The translations under genes and the position numbers were made by a program. Below, in pieces: positions 44,094-52,720 of a stretch of DNA of 64,000 bases; within the stretch, counting starts at the first letter, position 1, and the number at the start of each line of letters is the position of its first letter. Location of the stretch: NCBI RefSeq assembly GCF_020559915.1, contig NZ_JAJCLZ010000001.1, positions 62,001-126,000 of the forward strand. Reading direction: 5' to 3'. Origin of the DNA: Ruminococcus sp. 210702-SL.1.03 (GTDB taxonomy: Bacteria; Bacillota; Clostridia; Oscillospirales; Ruminococcaceae). The notes beneath the pieces are model-generated. The model was given only the letters and a program-made list of their open reading frames with translations, did no database searches and was not told the DNA's origin.

Positions 44094-44480
44094 TTATTCC
44101 TCGTCCTGCTTCGGCTCGGTCTTTTTGTCGATGAAGTCGATGATCTTATCCACAACTTCGGGCACGGTGTTTACGACCGCGTTTTGGTAAGGAGTGGTAG
44201 TCGTCATCTGGAGCAGCTTGGTTTCGCCGTTGCGCACGACGATAAAAGCCATCGGCGAGATAGTTACGCCCGCGCCCGAGCCGCCGCCGAAGCCTTTTTT
44301 ATCGCTGCCGATGTCCGTACCGCCCGAAGCCAGACCGAACGATACCTTTGAAACTGGGATTATCGTTGTGCCGTCGGCGGTAACGATCTGCTTGCCGATT
44401 ATGGTTTCAGCTTCAGAAAGCTCGCGCACTTTCTCCATAGCAGATTTGACCAGAGCTTCTAATTTTGTACTTTCGTTCAT
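44094..44480 (-). CDS. ytfJ: GerW family sporulation protein (YtfJ)
   Basis: The 128-residue protein carries the family's IIGKQIVTADGTTIIPVSKV and the glycine-rich GFGGGSGAGVTISPMAFIVV. GerW/YtfJ is needed for proper germination in Bacillus subtilis and is widespread in spore formers. The adjacent DUF2953 gene is its usual partner (ytfI-ytfJ). The ribosome site is GAAAGGA. Confidence 0.92.
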   Translation of the reverse strand: MNESTKLEALVKSAMEKVRELSEAETIIGKQIVTADGTTIIPVSKVSFGLASGGTDIGSDKKGFGGGSGAGVTISPMAFIVVRNGETKLLQMTTTTPYQNAVVNTVPEVVDKIIDFIDKKTEPKQDEE

Positions 44481-44500
44481 ATTTATAACGTCCTTTCAAA

Positions 44501-45361
44501 CTACTTTTGTTCGGGAACTTTTTTCTCATTATGCCTAATTTTAAGGAAATTTACGCCTGCGCAAACTGCGATCGCAATGAGCGCCGAGGGGCGCACGCGA
44601 ACAGAAAAATCGCATTTTCCGCTGATGGTATTTTCGGTAAATGCACATTCGACATTGCAATTTTTCACGCTGAGGGTGAAAAACTCGGCGAGCGGGGTCA
44701 GCAGACCCGCGATAGCGCCCTGCACCGCGCCGTAGTAGATCGCGGCCTCGTGAGCGTCTTCCCTGCCGACGCGGACTTCGGCGCTGTCAATGCGTATGCG
44801 TATAGTTTTCAGCAGGCGGCGCACAGTGCTACACGCCAGCGGAATGTACGGCTTGTACTTTAAATATTTCGCTTTCAAATTTGCGAGTTTTGATGGGTGT
44901 CTTTCCTCTTTTTGCTTTTTCGACTTATCTTCTGCATGCTTATCTTTAGTCTTTTTATTATCTGCCGCCTTTTCGGGCTTTGTCGCTTCAAACTTGCGCT
45001 CAGGTTCGCTTTCGTCAAGATCATCCTCCGAAGAGGTTTTCTGCGGTTCGGCAGGGGCAAGATCTTTCTCGTCAAAATCGCCCGTCATAAGCATTTCGTC
45101 AGTTATCTCGCTGTCAAGATCGTCGCTGAAATCGTCCGCAGTCGGCGCGGTTTCAGACTTTTTCTTAGTTTTTGCCTTTTTTTGTTTTTTATTCCGCTTG
45201 CTTTTAGGCTCGCGCGGGTAGACCGTAAACCAAAAATACTTGACTTTTAGCGTTAAACCGTCCGCCGCGGCGTGAACGTAAATGCGAGCGGAAAAATGCA
45301 GGAGAATGACGATGAGCGCGATCAAACCCAGCAATATCCAAAGCACTATTATCGTCATCAT
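44501..45361 (-). CDS. DUF2953 membrane protein (YtfI-like)
   Basis: The 286-residue protein has one N-terminal hydrophobic helix (about 4-24) and a short beta-rich stretch. A long charged, low-complexity segment (about 50-150, rich in Lys, Glu and Asp, clearly expanded) is followed by the conserved C-terminal DUF2953 part, with VRRLLKTIRIRIDSAEVRVG and YYGAVQGAIAGLLTPL. It is the partner of ytfJ by position. AGGGAG is adjacent to two consecutive ATGs, so translation may start at either. Confidence 0.82.
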   Translation of the reverse strand: MMTIIVLWILLGLIALIVILLHFSARIYVHAAADGLTLKVKYFWFTVYPREPKSKRNKKQKKAKTKKKSETAPTADDFSDDLDSEITDEMLMTGDFDEKDLAPAEPQKTSSEDDLDESEPERKFEATKPEKAADNKKTKDKHAEDKSKKQKEERHPSKLANLKAKYLKYKPYIPLACSTVRRLLKTIRIRIDSAEVRVGREDAHEAAIYYGAVQGAIAGLLTPLAEFFTLSVKNCNVECAFTENTISGKCDFSVRVRPSALIAIAVCAGVNFLKIRHNEKKVPEQK

Positions 45362-45386
45362 CTCCCTTGCAATTTATGTAATAAAA

Positions 45387-45950
45387 TTAATTTTCTGTAT
45401 TTTGTGCCTGCTCCTCATCCTCAAACGAAAGCTGCTCGTTTTGTTTAGGCAGTTTTGGAAGTTCGGAAAGAGAATTCAGACTGAACGCGCGCAGGAAATT
45501 CTCGGTAGTCTTGTATGCAACAGGTCTTCCGGGCAGATTGAGCCTGCCGGTTTCGCAGAGCAGATCTTTCTCGACCAGCGAATTAACAACGCTCGAGGAA
45601 TCGACGCCGCGGACGTGCTCGACAAAAGCCTTAGTTACAGGCTGATTGTACGCTGCAATGGTAAGTACTTCCATAGCCGCAGGCGAAAGCGCAGTACTCT
45701 TTTTGATCTCCAGCGCGGCTTTTACATCGTCAGAAAATTCCTTTTTGACCGCAAGCTGGTACGAATTTTCCAACCGCTGCAGCTCGATGCCGAAGTCGCG
45801 CTCCTTATATTTTTCGGTGAGATAAGCAAGTCCGTCCTCGGCGTCCTTCTTCGGAATAACCAGCGCCGCCATGAGTTTTTCAAGCGAAATCGGCTCGCCG
45901 CTCGCGAAAAGCACCGCCTCGATGTGGGCGGCAAGATCCTTAACGTCCAT
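45387..45950 (-). CDS. scpB: Segregation and condensation protein B
   Basis: ScpB binds ScpA and the SMC ATPase to form bacterial condensin. The 187-residue protein has the tandem winged-helix layout (HIEAVLFASGEPISLEKLMAA; YNQPVTKAFVEHVRGVDSSS). The start is ATG 45950, overlapping the scpA stop (TGATG), with AGGGAGAG upstream; the in-frame extension to 46013 lies within scpA. Confidence 0.94.
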   Translation of the reverse strand: MDVKDLAAHIEAVLFASGEPISLEKLMAALVIPKKDAEDGLAYLTEKYKERDFGIELQRLENSYQLAVKKEFSDDVKAALEIKKSTALSPAAMEVLTIAAYNQPVTKAFVEHVRGVDSSSVVNSLVEKDLLCETGRLNLPGRPVAYKTTENFLRAFSLNSLSELPKLPKQNEQLSFEDEEQAQNTEN

Positions 45951-47173
45951 CACATTCTCTCCCTTCCGTATATCCAGCAATTGGCGGTATTTTCGGGATA
46001 TGTCCACCGCCATTTTCCGCCGAAACGGTTGAGCTTTACGCCGCGTGTTATCTTGACATCTGCGGAGGGCAACTGCTCCTGCTCTTCCCTTTCGGGTCGG
46101 ATAATATTCAAATTTTTATATTCAGTTTGTTCTTCGACCTTTGATTCGTCGGCAGATTCGATATGTATAACGGCGACCGGCACGGCTAATTTGTGCTGAT
46201 CTCGGCGCGTTTCGGGAATACTGCATTCGCGGATCGGCGCTACGAAAACTTCTGTAATCTCCGTCGGCTCGTCGGGTGAAGAGTCTGAAACGTCAGCAAT
46301 TTCGGGCGTTTCGTCAACACGCTCTTCGATCTGCTCGGGTTCGGATATCGGTTCGTCTGCCGCTATCTCTTCGGGTACGGGTTCTGAAATCTCCGGCTGA
46401 AGCTCATCTAACGGATCTGTCTGAGGTTCGGAAATTTCCGACGTAACAGCAGGTTCGTGATTATGTTTACGCTTCGATTCGCGGTTGAATTTTATTATAG
46501 AATTGTCGTCATTCAGAAAAATCCTGCCTGATTTTGTCAGCTCAAGAACAGCTAAGAAGGTCGCCACGCGCGCCGATTTGTCGGAAATGCCCTCGTAAAG
46601 CTCTGACATCGCGCACTCGCCCGAGCGGTAGAGCTTTTTTAGCACGAAAACGATCTTCGAGGTGACGGTGACGATGCGCGTTGCAACTATCGGCGAAAAC
46701 TGCTCGGCGCGGACGGGTTTTATCGCGCGTGATTTTTCTGACATTCCCATGTACGCGTCTACCAATTTTTGCACGTCCAGCGTTCCTGTGAATGTCTTAT
46801 TTATCGGCAATTTTTCGGGAGGTCGCACGAAAACCGCGCCGTAAACGCAGATCTCGCGCAGCTTTGCCGCCGCCTGTTTGCATGCCGAGTACTCTATCAA
46901 GTCGCCCTCAAGCTCTTTTTTCAGTTCCTCAGCCTCTTCGGCAGAGGGCAGCAGCGAGCAGGTCTTGATGTACACAAGGCGCGCCGCCATAGCGAGGAAG
47001 TCGCCAGCCGCGTCAAAATCCTGCTCGTCGATCGACTCAATGTACTCCAAATACTGGTCGAGCAGGAGCGATATCTCAATATCGCAGATATTAAGCTTGT
47101 GCTTTGTTATAAGATAAAGCAGCAGATCGAGCGGCCCTTCAAATGCGTCTAATTTAAACGATATAGTTTCCAT
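45950..47173 (-). CDS. scpA: Segregation and condensation protein A with a long acidic tail
   Basis: ScpA is the kleisin bridging the SMC heads. Residues about 1-240 are typical (FEGPLDLLLYLITKHKLNI; FLAMAARLVYIKTCSLLP; the C-terminal winged helix ends FLAVLELTKSGRI). The next ~165 residues are unusual: a Pro/Glu/Asp-rich stretch (about 250-375) and a final segment RFGGKWRWTYPENTANCW. Typical ScpA is about 250 residues. The ATG at 47173 is preferred over the TTG at 47182, which overlaps the upstream stop; no strong ribosome site is visible, so coupling to the M50 protease gene is likely. Confidence 0.92.
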   Translation of the reverse strand: METISFKLDAFEGPLDLLLYLITKHKLNICDIEISLLLDQYLEYIESIDEQDFDAAGDFLAMAARLVYIKTCSLLPSAEEAEELKKELEGDLIEYSACKQAAAKLREICVYGAVFVRPPEKLPINKTFTGTLDVQKLVDAYMGMSEKSRAIKPVRAEQFSPIVATRIVTVTSKIVFVLKKLYRSGECAMSELYEGISDKSARVATFLAVLELTKSGRIFLNDDNSIIKFNRESKRKHNHEPAVTSEISEPQTDPLDELQPEISEPVPEEIAADEPISEPEQIEERVDETPEIADVSDSSPDEPTEITEVFVAPIRECSIPETRRDQHKLAVPVAVIHIESADESKVEEQTEYKNLNIIRPEREEQEQLPSADVKITRGVKLNRFGGKWRWTYPENTANCWIYGRERM

Positions 47174-47178
47174 GGCTG

Positions 47179-47871
47179 TCAAAAAATAGCTCTTGCGATA
47201 ATATCAACAAAAAATGTCAGCTTATCTATCAAGAAATACGCGCCGTACTGGAGATAGCCGAGCGGCGTATCGAGCGCGCGCGAAACTATAAGCACGAGGA
47301 ATGCTATGCTGATGACCTGCTGATACTGGTAAATGAAGCGGTTCCACTTTTCGCCGGCGAAGTACGCGACGATCTTTGAGCCGTCGAGCGGGGGGATCGG
47401 GATAAGGTTGAACACCGCGAGACCGAGGTTCACGAGCACAAAATAGTGGAGTATGAACGCGAGCCAGTAAAGCGCATCGCTCTCGTTGACGGCGTAGGCG
47501 GCGCTGATGAATTTATAGATTATCATTCCGCCCGTGCCCATTATGAGGTTTGAGAGCGGCCCTGCCGCCGCGCAGAGCATACTGCCCTTACGGTACTGGC
47601 GGAAGTTGAGCGGGTTTATCTGCACAGGTCTGCCCCAGCCGAAGCCGCCGAACAAAAGACACACCGCGCCGATAGGGTCGATATGGCGGAGCGGGTTGAG
47701 CGAGAGCCTGCCCTGATAGCGCGGGGTATCGTCGCCCAGCTTTACAGCCGCCCACGCGTGCGCGTATTCATGCACAGGCACTACGAGAAAAATTATCATA
47801 AAATTCACGCCGATCTGTACAAGCATCTGCGGCGACATACTCGCAAGCAGCGAAGCCATGATGTTATCCAT
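47179..47871 (-). CDS. Site-2 protease family (M50) membrane metalloprotease
   Basis: The 230-residue integral membrane protein has the zinc motif HEYAH (VVPVHEYAHAWAAVKLGDD) and the third ligand in NLIPIPPLDGSKI. It belongs to the short YwhC/Rv-type M50 group without PDZ domains. The gene next to scpA is conserved in Firmicutes. Its substrate is not known. ATG 47871 is preferred because AAAGGAAAG precedes it. It is first in the operon running to rluB. Confidence 0.9.
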   Translation of the reverse strand: MDNIMASLLASMSPQMLVQIGVNFMIIFLVVPVHEYAHAWAAVKLGDDTPRYQGRLSLNPLRHIDPIGAVCLLFGGFGWGRPVQINPLNFRQYRKGSMLCAAAGPLSNLIMGTGGMIIYKFISAAYAVNESDALYWLAFILHYFVLVNLGLAVFNLIPIPPLDGSKIVAYFAGEKWNRFIYQYQQVISIAFLVLIVSRALDTPLGYLQYGAYFLIDKLTFFVDIIARAIF

Positions 47872-47945
47872 AATACTTTCCTTTCGTTGCATTTTGATGC
47901 AAAATAATGTAAACTGATTTTCCTAACAATTATATATACATATTT

Positions 47946-47974
47946 ATTATACACCATTTTGCTCATGATTTCAA
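47946..47974 (-). promoter_or_regulatory. Sigma-A promoter of the M50 protease-scpA-scpB-...-rluB operon
   Basis: On the minus strand TTGAAA (47969-47974), 17 bases, TATAAT (47946-47951). The gap 47872-48178 holds only this and the divergent rpmB promoter. Confidence 0.75.
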
Positions 47975-48063
47975 GTATATTTAGCTTTTTTCATCTCATT
48001 TTCATGAATAATTATCCTGCAAGCGCAATTTACAAAAAAATAATATTTTTTTCTGAAAAACAC

Positions 48064-48092
48064 TTGCATTTTCATTTTAAATGTGCTATAAT
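48064..48092 (+). promoter_or_regulatory. Sigma-A promoter of rpmB
   Basis: TTGCAT (48064-48069), 17 bases, TATAAT (48087-48092); the leader of about 80 nt shows no clear structure. Confidence 0.72.
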
Positions 48093-48178
48093 ATTATTTG
48101 TTGTAATGGTTTGTGCAGATGATTGCATTCCCATTATTCAGAAAACATCATGTGCACACAAGAAGGAGGTGCGTTGTA

Positions 48179-48364
48179 ATGGCAAAGTGTCAGTATTGCG
48201 GCAAGCAGATCGCATACGGTATAAAGGTTTCCCACTCTCACAGAAGAACTAACAGAAGCTGGAAGCCCAACGTTAAGAGAGTAAAGGCAGTTGTCAACGG
48301 AACTCCCTGCCATGTTTATGCTTGTTCCAGATGCCTGCGTTCGGGCAAGGTCGAAAGAGCATAA
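48179..48364 (+). CDS. rpmB: 50S ribosomal protein L28 (zinc-binding form)
   Basis: The 61-residue protein reads KCQYCGKQIAYGIKVSHSHR and RRTNRSWKPNVKRV, typical of L28. It has two cysteine pairs (Cys4/Cys7 and the CSRC pair near the C-terminus), so it is the zinc-binding C+ form. Such forms are usually the default paralogue, with a cysteine-free form induced by zinc starvation. AAGGAGG lies before ATG 48179. It is a single-gene transcript between its own promoter and terminator. Confidence 0.95.
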   Translation: MAKCQYCGKQIAYGIKVSHSHRRTNRSWKPNVKRVKAVVNGTPCHVYACSRCLRSGKVERA

Positions 48365-48386
48365 TTTATTTGCTTAATTGAAAATC

Positions 48387-48419
48387 AAGACTGCTTTTTT
48401 GGCAGTCTTATTTTTTTTG
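48387..48419 (+). terminator. Terminator of rpmB
   Basis: A perfect 8-bp stem (AAGACTGC / GCAGTCTT) is followed by a long T-run. Confidence 0.9.
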
Positions 48420-48445
48420 CCTTTTTGCCGATCATCCATATTATA

Positions 48446-48480
48446 TGAAAAAGTCCTGACCGCTGCCGATCAGGACTTTA
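48446..48480 (-). terminator. Terminator of the LtaS-like gene
   Basis: A perfect 10-bp stem (AAAGTCCTGA / TCAGGACTTT) directly follows the stop, with a T-run on the minus strand. Confidence 0.88.
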
Positions 48481-48482
48481 TT

Positions 48483-51008
48483 TTATATTGCGTAAACTTT
48501 TCTTCTTACGACCTTATCAGGCGGCGAGAAAGGCTCTTCCGAAGCGGACGATGTGTTGTTATCTTCAGTATTCATATTACCGTTGAAGCCCTCTTGAACT
48601 TTATGGATAATATCATAATAAATGATAGAATTGGAAACATCTATGCGGTCTGCCGCATAATCGAACCTATCCTTGATATAGTTGTCGTCAACTACGCCGT
48701 CATTCTTGCGCGCTTGAGCATGCTCCGCCGAGTAATCGCTCTCCGCAAACTTGAACAAGCCCTCGTTGTCCTCGGAATACAGCGGTATGGGGTCGTTTTT
48801 GTAGACCTGATTGCAGGAAGCGTAATCCGCTACGTTCTTATAATCGGTGAGGTCGAAATACGTTTCTTTCTGACTATCATAATATACCGTATCTGTAATG
48901 AAGTTGCCGTTCGGGAAAATAACTATGTTTTCCTCCTCATCATCGAACGAGAAAATATCGTGACCGAGCGCGTACTCGTTAGTAAAGTTAAACATATTTC
49001 CCAGCGTGGGCTGCACGTCATACATACCCATAACCTTGGTTATCTCCTTAGGCTCGTAGCCGCCGTCCTTAGACCAAATGATGAAAGGCACTTTGCGGTT
49101 GAGATTGTAGTAAAATTCGTCAACGGGGATATAGCCGGCGTCGTCCTCGGTAAGGGTTTCGTTGGTAAAGGGGTTGTAGTTGTAGTAATACTCGTACTCC
49201 TCTTCCTTGACCTTAGCGTCATGGTCGCCGTAGATGACTACTACTGTGTTGTCAAGCAGGCCATTGCTGTCCAGATCTTCCATAAGCTGACCTATCGCCT
49301 GATCGGCATAGTGCACCGACTTGAAGTAATTGCCGAGCTTTCTGCCCTCGAGGAACGGACGCGAGATCTCCTCATACATACCCGTTTCCTCGTTGTACTG
49401 CTTGTACTTGAAGCTTACGTCGAAGTCGCTTACGCGGTTGATGTCTGAGAAAGGCGTATGGTTGGTGAGCATTATGAGCGTACCGTAGAAATTTTTGTTA
49501 TTCTCGGCTATTTCTTTTATTTTTGGTACAGACTGGCGGAAGAATGATTTATCCGAAAGTCCCAGACCGATAGTTTCGTCTATATCGTAATCGGTAGTGT
49601 AGTTATAAAGGCGCTGATAGCCGAGCGACTGGTGCAGGTTCAGGCGGTTCCAGTATGAGCCGTTATTGCCGTGCATACTGAAAACATAGTAGCCCTTTTC
49701 GCCGAATTTCTTCTGCGTGGTGGCATAATCTCTGTCCCAATAATTTATCGCAACGGTGCCGCTGGAGGCGGGCATCAGCGAAGTCGCGAAAGTAAATTCG
49801 CTATCGGAACTTGTGCCAACGCTTTCCTGCGCGTAGAAATTCGAGAAATACAGACCCTCGCGCGCTATCTTATTAAGATTCGGGGTAAGCTCTTCGCCAT
49901 TGATATAGGTATCGAGCGTGAACTGCTGAACGCTCTCGGCGTGGATAACGAGAACGTTTTTGCCCTCGAAAATGCCCGAGTATTCGTTTGCCTTATTCTT
50001 CTTTTCCTCATTTACAACGTGTACCTTAGAGTCGCTTTCTTCCTTAGAGTCGAAAAATTCATCGAACTTCTTCTTGCTCTCCTCATAGCCGAAAACCATG
50101 TTGAGCTTAGCGTGAATGGAAGATACCGTATCACTTATCTGATAAACGTACATTCCGAAACTGCCCATTACCGATTCTCTGTTCCACTGCTTCACAAGGC
50201 GCGAGCAGTCGGTGGGAGTGAGCATAGTCGAGAAGAATATTCCGCAGACCACCGCGACTATCGAAGCCGAGCCTGCATACCTTGCGAGCGCGGCGCGCGG
50301 CTGCTTCTGCTTTACATAGCCCGGCTCGTGGGTCTTTTTGATGAGTATGTAGACCGCGATCATCGCGAGGATAGGCCAGAGAAGTATGAAATCCTTAGCC
50401 TCCATGATGTTTTTTGTAACGGCGTCCATTACTCCGCCCAGCTGCGAAGCTGTCGAGAGCAGCGAAACTGAGAGGAATGATTTGTAATTCGTGTAGTAGA
50501 TCGAATTGCCCATTCCCAGTATCGAGAAAACGACCGTCCATATCATCAGGTATTTAAATCTGCCGCTCTGCTTTCTAAACAGGAAGCCGAACAGACCTAT
50601 TATGGTAACAGCTACCACGTCTGCCAGCATCGGCTTTACTATCGCCATGAAAACATCCGCGCCCGCCTTGCTCTCGCCGAATTTCACGGTAAAGGCGCGC
50701 AGTATCAGCGAGTTTACCACCAGCGAGATAACGAACGTTAAAAACAGCGCATTGTTCATGAAGAACCCGCACAGCGGCGTTATTATCGGTATGTTTTTCT
50801 TAGGCTTTTCAGCGGTTTCGGCAGCTTCATCGCGGGTATCGTTTTTTGCAGCCGCCGCTTTTTTCTTCTTTTTTTCAGGCTTTTTCTTTGTCTTTACAGC
50901 GGCTTCCGCCTGCGCGCCGCCCTGCTCTGCCTGCGCCGAATCTGAAACAGACTCTGAAGCTGCGAGCTTTTCATCTGCGTCTTTTTTATTATCGGTATTT
51001 AATTTCAC
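48483..51008 (-). CDS. Lipoteichoic acid synthase family protein (LtaS-like sulfatase)
   Basis: The 841-residue protein has a ~75-residue cytoplasmic N-terminus rich in Lys, Ala and Glu, five membrane helices (about 80-270) and an extracellular sulfatase-fold domain. HAESVQQF gives the metal-binding Glu, ESVGTSSDSEF the catalytic Thr, and GDHDAK the metal-binding Asp-His. LtaS enzymes polymerise glycerol phosphate from phosphatidylglycerol. A ~150-residue acidic C-terminal region follows the sulfatase domain. The protein is longer than LtaS (about 650) because of both tails. The start is GTG 51008 with AAAGGAG upstream. Confidence 0.9.
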   Translation of the reverse strand: MKLNTDNKKDADEKLAASESVSDSAQAEQGGAQAEAAVKTKKKPEKKKKKAAAAKNDTRDEAAETAEKPKKNIPIITPLCGFFMNNALFLTFVISLVVNSLILRAFTVKFGESKAGADVFMAIVKPMLADVVAVTIIGLFGFLFRKQSGRFKYLMIWTVVFSILGMGNSIYYTNYKSFLSVSLLSTASQLGGVMDAVTKNIMEAKDFILLWPILAMIAVYILIKKTHEPGYVKQKQPRAALARYAGSASIVAVVCGIFFSTMLTPTDCSRLVKQWNRESVMGSFGMYVYQISDTVSSIHAKLNMVFGYEESKKKFDEFFDSKEESDSKVHVVNEEKKNKANEYSGIFEGKNVLVIHAESVQQFTLDTYINGEELTPNLNKIAREGLYFSNFYAQESVGTSSDSEFTFATSLMPASSGTVAINYWDRDYATTQKKFGEKGYYVFSMHGNNGSYWNRLNLHQSLGYQRLYNYTTDYDIDETIGLGLSDKSFFRQSVPKIKEIAENNKNFYGTLIMLTNHTPFSDINRVSDFDVSFKYKQYNEETGMYEEISRPFLEGRKLGNYFKSVHYADQAIGQLMEDLDSNGLLDNTVVVIYGDHDAKVKEEEYEYYYNYNPFTNETLTEDDAGYIPVDEFYYNLNRKVPFIIWSKDGGYEPKEITKVMGMYDVQPTLGNMFNFTNEYALGHDIFSFDDEEENIVIFPNGNFITDTVYYDSQKETYFDLTDYKNVADYASCNQVYKNDPIPLYSEDNEGLFKFAESDYSAEHAQARKNDGVVDDNYIKDRFDYAADRIDVSNSIIYYDIIHKVQEGFNGNMNTEDNNTSSASEEPFSPPDKVVRRKVYAI

Positions 51009-51098
51009 AGTGCTATTCTCCTTTTATTTTCCACATTATCCATATATACTTATTCGTCTGCGATGTCCGGATCTAAGACTTTTTCACGCCCAAAGATT

Positions 51099-51126
51099 AT
51101 TTTACTACAAAAAAAATAAATGTCAA
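51099..51126 (-). promoter_or_regulatory. Sigma-A promoter of the LtaS-like gene
   Basis: On the minus strand TTGACA (51121-51126), 16 bases, TAAAAT (51099-51104). Confidence 0.65.
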
Positions 51127-51199
51127 GCGAAATCGGCTTTTTTTCAGACCTCTTTCACACAAATATCAAAAAATTTACAGAATAAAGCATATCGAACAA

Positions 51200-51228
51200 A
51201 AGTGAAACACCGCTATTTTGCAGCGGCG
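51200..51228 (-). terminator. Probable terminator of the ligA-gatCAB transcript
   Basis: On the minus strand a 7-bp stem with one G-T pair (CGCCGCT / AGCGGTG) follows the gatB stop, with an interrupted T-rich stretch. Confidence 0.5.
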
Positions 51229-51247
51229 TATGCGCTTTTTTATGCGA

Positions 51248-52690
51248 TCACATTTCAGAGAGCTTTTTGGTGATTATCTCTTTCATCATGCCGGGGTTCG
51301 CCTTACCCTTAGATGCCTTCATGCACTGACCTACCAAATAGCCGAGGGCGTTGGTCTTGCCGTTTTTGAAGTCGGCGACAGACTTTTCGTTGGCGGCGAG
51401 AACTTCGTCGGCTATCTTTTCCAGCGCGGCGGAGTCGGAAACCTGAGAAAGACCCAGCTCTGCGATTATATCCTTAACGGCCTTATCCTGCTCGAGAAGC
51501 ACGGCGAATACCTTTTTGCCGCTGGCGTTCGAGATGGTCTTAGCGTTGATGACGTCTACAAGGTCGATGAGCTTATCGGCGGTGAGCTTAGTATCGGCAA
51601 TGGTCTTTCCGGTATCGTTGAGATACTTCACAAGGTCGCCGACTATCCACGAAATGTAGGACTTCGGAGCAGCCTTGCCTTTTGCGGTGCACTCGTCAAA
51701 AAGTCCCGCAAGCTCTACCGACTCGGAAACGAAAGTAGCTTCCTTGAGGGTGATGCCGAAGTCATTTACATACCTCAGCAGCTTAGCGTTCGGCAGCTCA
51801 GGGATCTGCTTTTTCAGCTCGTCTACTCTTTCCTGCTCTACTACGATAGTCAGCAGGTCGGGCTCGGGGAAATAGCGGTAATCCTGAGCGTCCTCTTTAG
51901 AACGCATAGAGGTGGAAACGCCCTTTACGTCATCCCAGCGGCGGGTCTCCTGAGTTATCGTTCCGCCCGCTTCTAGTATCTCTATCTGGCGGTTGATCTC
52001 GTAATCAATACCTCTTACGGCGGCGGAGAAGCTGTTTACGTTCTTCATCTCGGTACGCGTGCCGAGCGGCTCGCCGGGCTTGTGTACAGATACGTTTACG
52101 TCGCAGCGGATAGAGCCTTCCTGCATCTTACAGTCGCAGATGTCGAGGTATTTGAGTATAGATTTCAGGGTTTCGAGGTAGATCTTCGCCTCAGCCGAGC
52201 TTTTCATATCAGGCTCGGAAACTATCTCGATAAGCGGCACGCCGCAGCGGTTGAGGTCTACGAGCGAAGAACCGTGGAATTTATCGGAGTGGAGCAGCTT
52301 GCCCGCGTCCTCTTCGATATGTATACGGGTAACGCCTATCCTGCGCACTTCGCCGTCTGAGAGAATATCCACATAGCCGTTTTCGCAAAGCGGAACGTCG
52401 GACTGCGAGATCTGATAAGCCTTAGGCAGGTCGGGGTAGAAATAGTTTTTTCTGTCCTGCTTGCACACGCGGTTGATGGTGCAGTTGAGCGCGTGGCCCA
52501 TTTTTATAGCGTAATCTACTACCTTTTCATTAAGGGTAGGCAGCGTGCCGGGCATACCCATGCAGATGGGGCACACCTGCGAGTTTACCTCCAGACCAAA
52601 CTGGTTTTTGCAGCTGCAGTATATTTTAGATTCAGTCGAAAGCTCGGCATGAGTTTCTAGGCCGATAACGACTTCATAGCCTTTTACCAT
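51248..52690 (-). CDS. gatB: Aspartyl/glutamyl-tRNA amidotransferase subunit B
   Basis: GatB activates Glu or Asp mischarged on tRNA-Gln/Asn and binds the tRNA. The 480-residue protein has the family start GYEVVIGLETHAELST and two zinc-ligand pairs CSCKNQFG / CPICMGMPG. PDLPKAYQISQSD and the C-terminal YqeY-like helical domain (about 330-480) are also present. It is last in gatCAB. The organism therefore probably lacks GlnRS and/or AsnRS. Confidence 0.96.
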   Translation of the reverse strand: MVKGYEVVIGLETHAELSTESKIYCSCKNQFGLEVNSQVCPICMGMPGTLPTLNEKVVDYAIKMGHALNCTINRVCKQDRKNYFYPDLPKAYQISQSDVPLCENGYVDILSDGEVRRIGVTRIHIEEDAGKLLHSDKFHGSSLVDLNRCGVPLIEIVSEPDMKSSAEAKIYLETLKSILKYLDICDCKMQEGSIRCDVNVSVHKPGEPLGTRTEMKNVNSFSAAVRGIDYEINRQIEILEAGGTITQETRRWDDVKGVSTSMRSKEDAQDYRYFPEPDLLTIVVEQERVDELKKQIPELPNAKLLRYVNDFGITLKEATFVSESVELAGLFDECTAKGKAAPKSYISWIVGDLVKYLNDTGKTIADTKLTADKLIDLVDVINAKTISNASGKKVFAVLLEQDKAVKDIIAELGLSQVSDSAALEKIADEVLAANEKSVADFKNGKTNALGYLVGQCMKASKGKANPGMMKEIITKKLSEM

Positions 52691-52720
52691 TTTACGTCAA
52701 TTCCTTTCAAATCAATTCGA

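Noticed and set aside
48378..49448. 356-codon plus-strand frame opposite the end of the LtaS-like gene
   Set aside because: It begins inside the rpmB terminator and is antisense to conserved sulfatase motifs.
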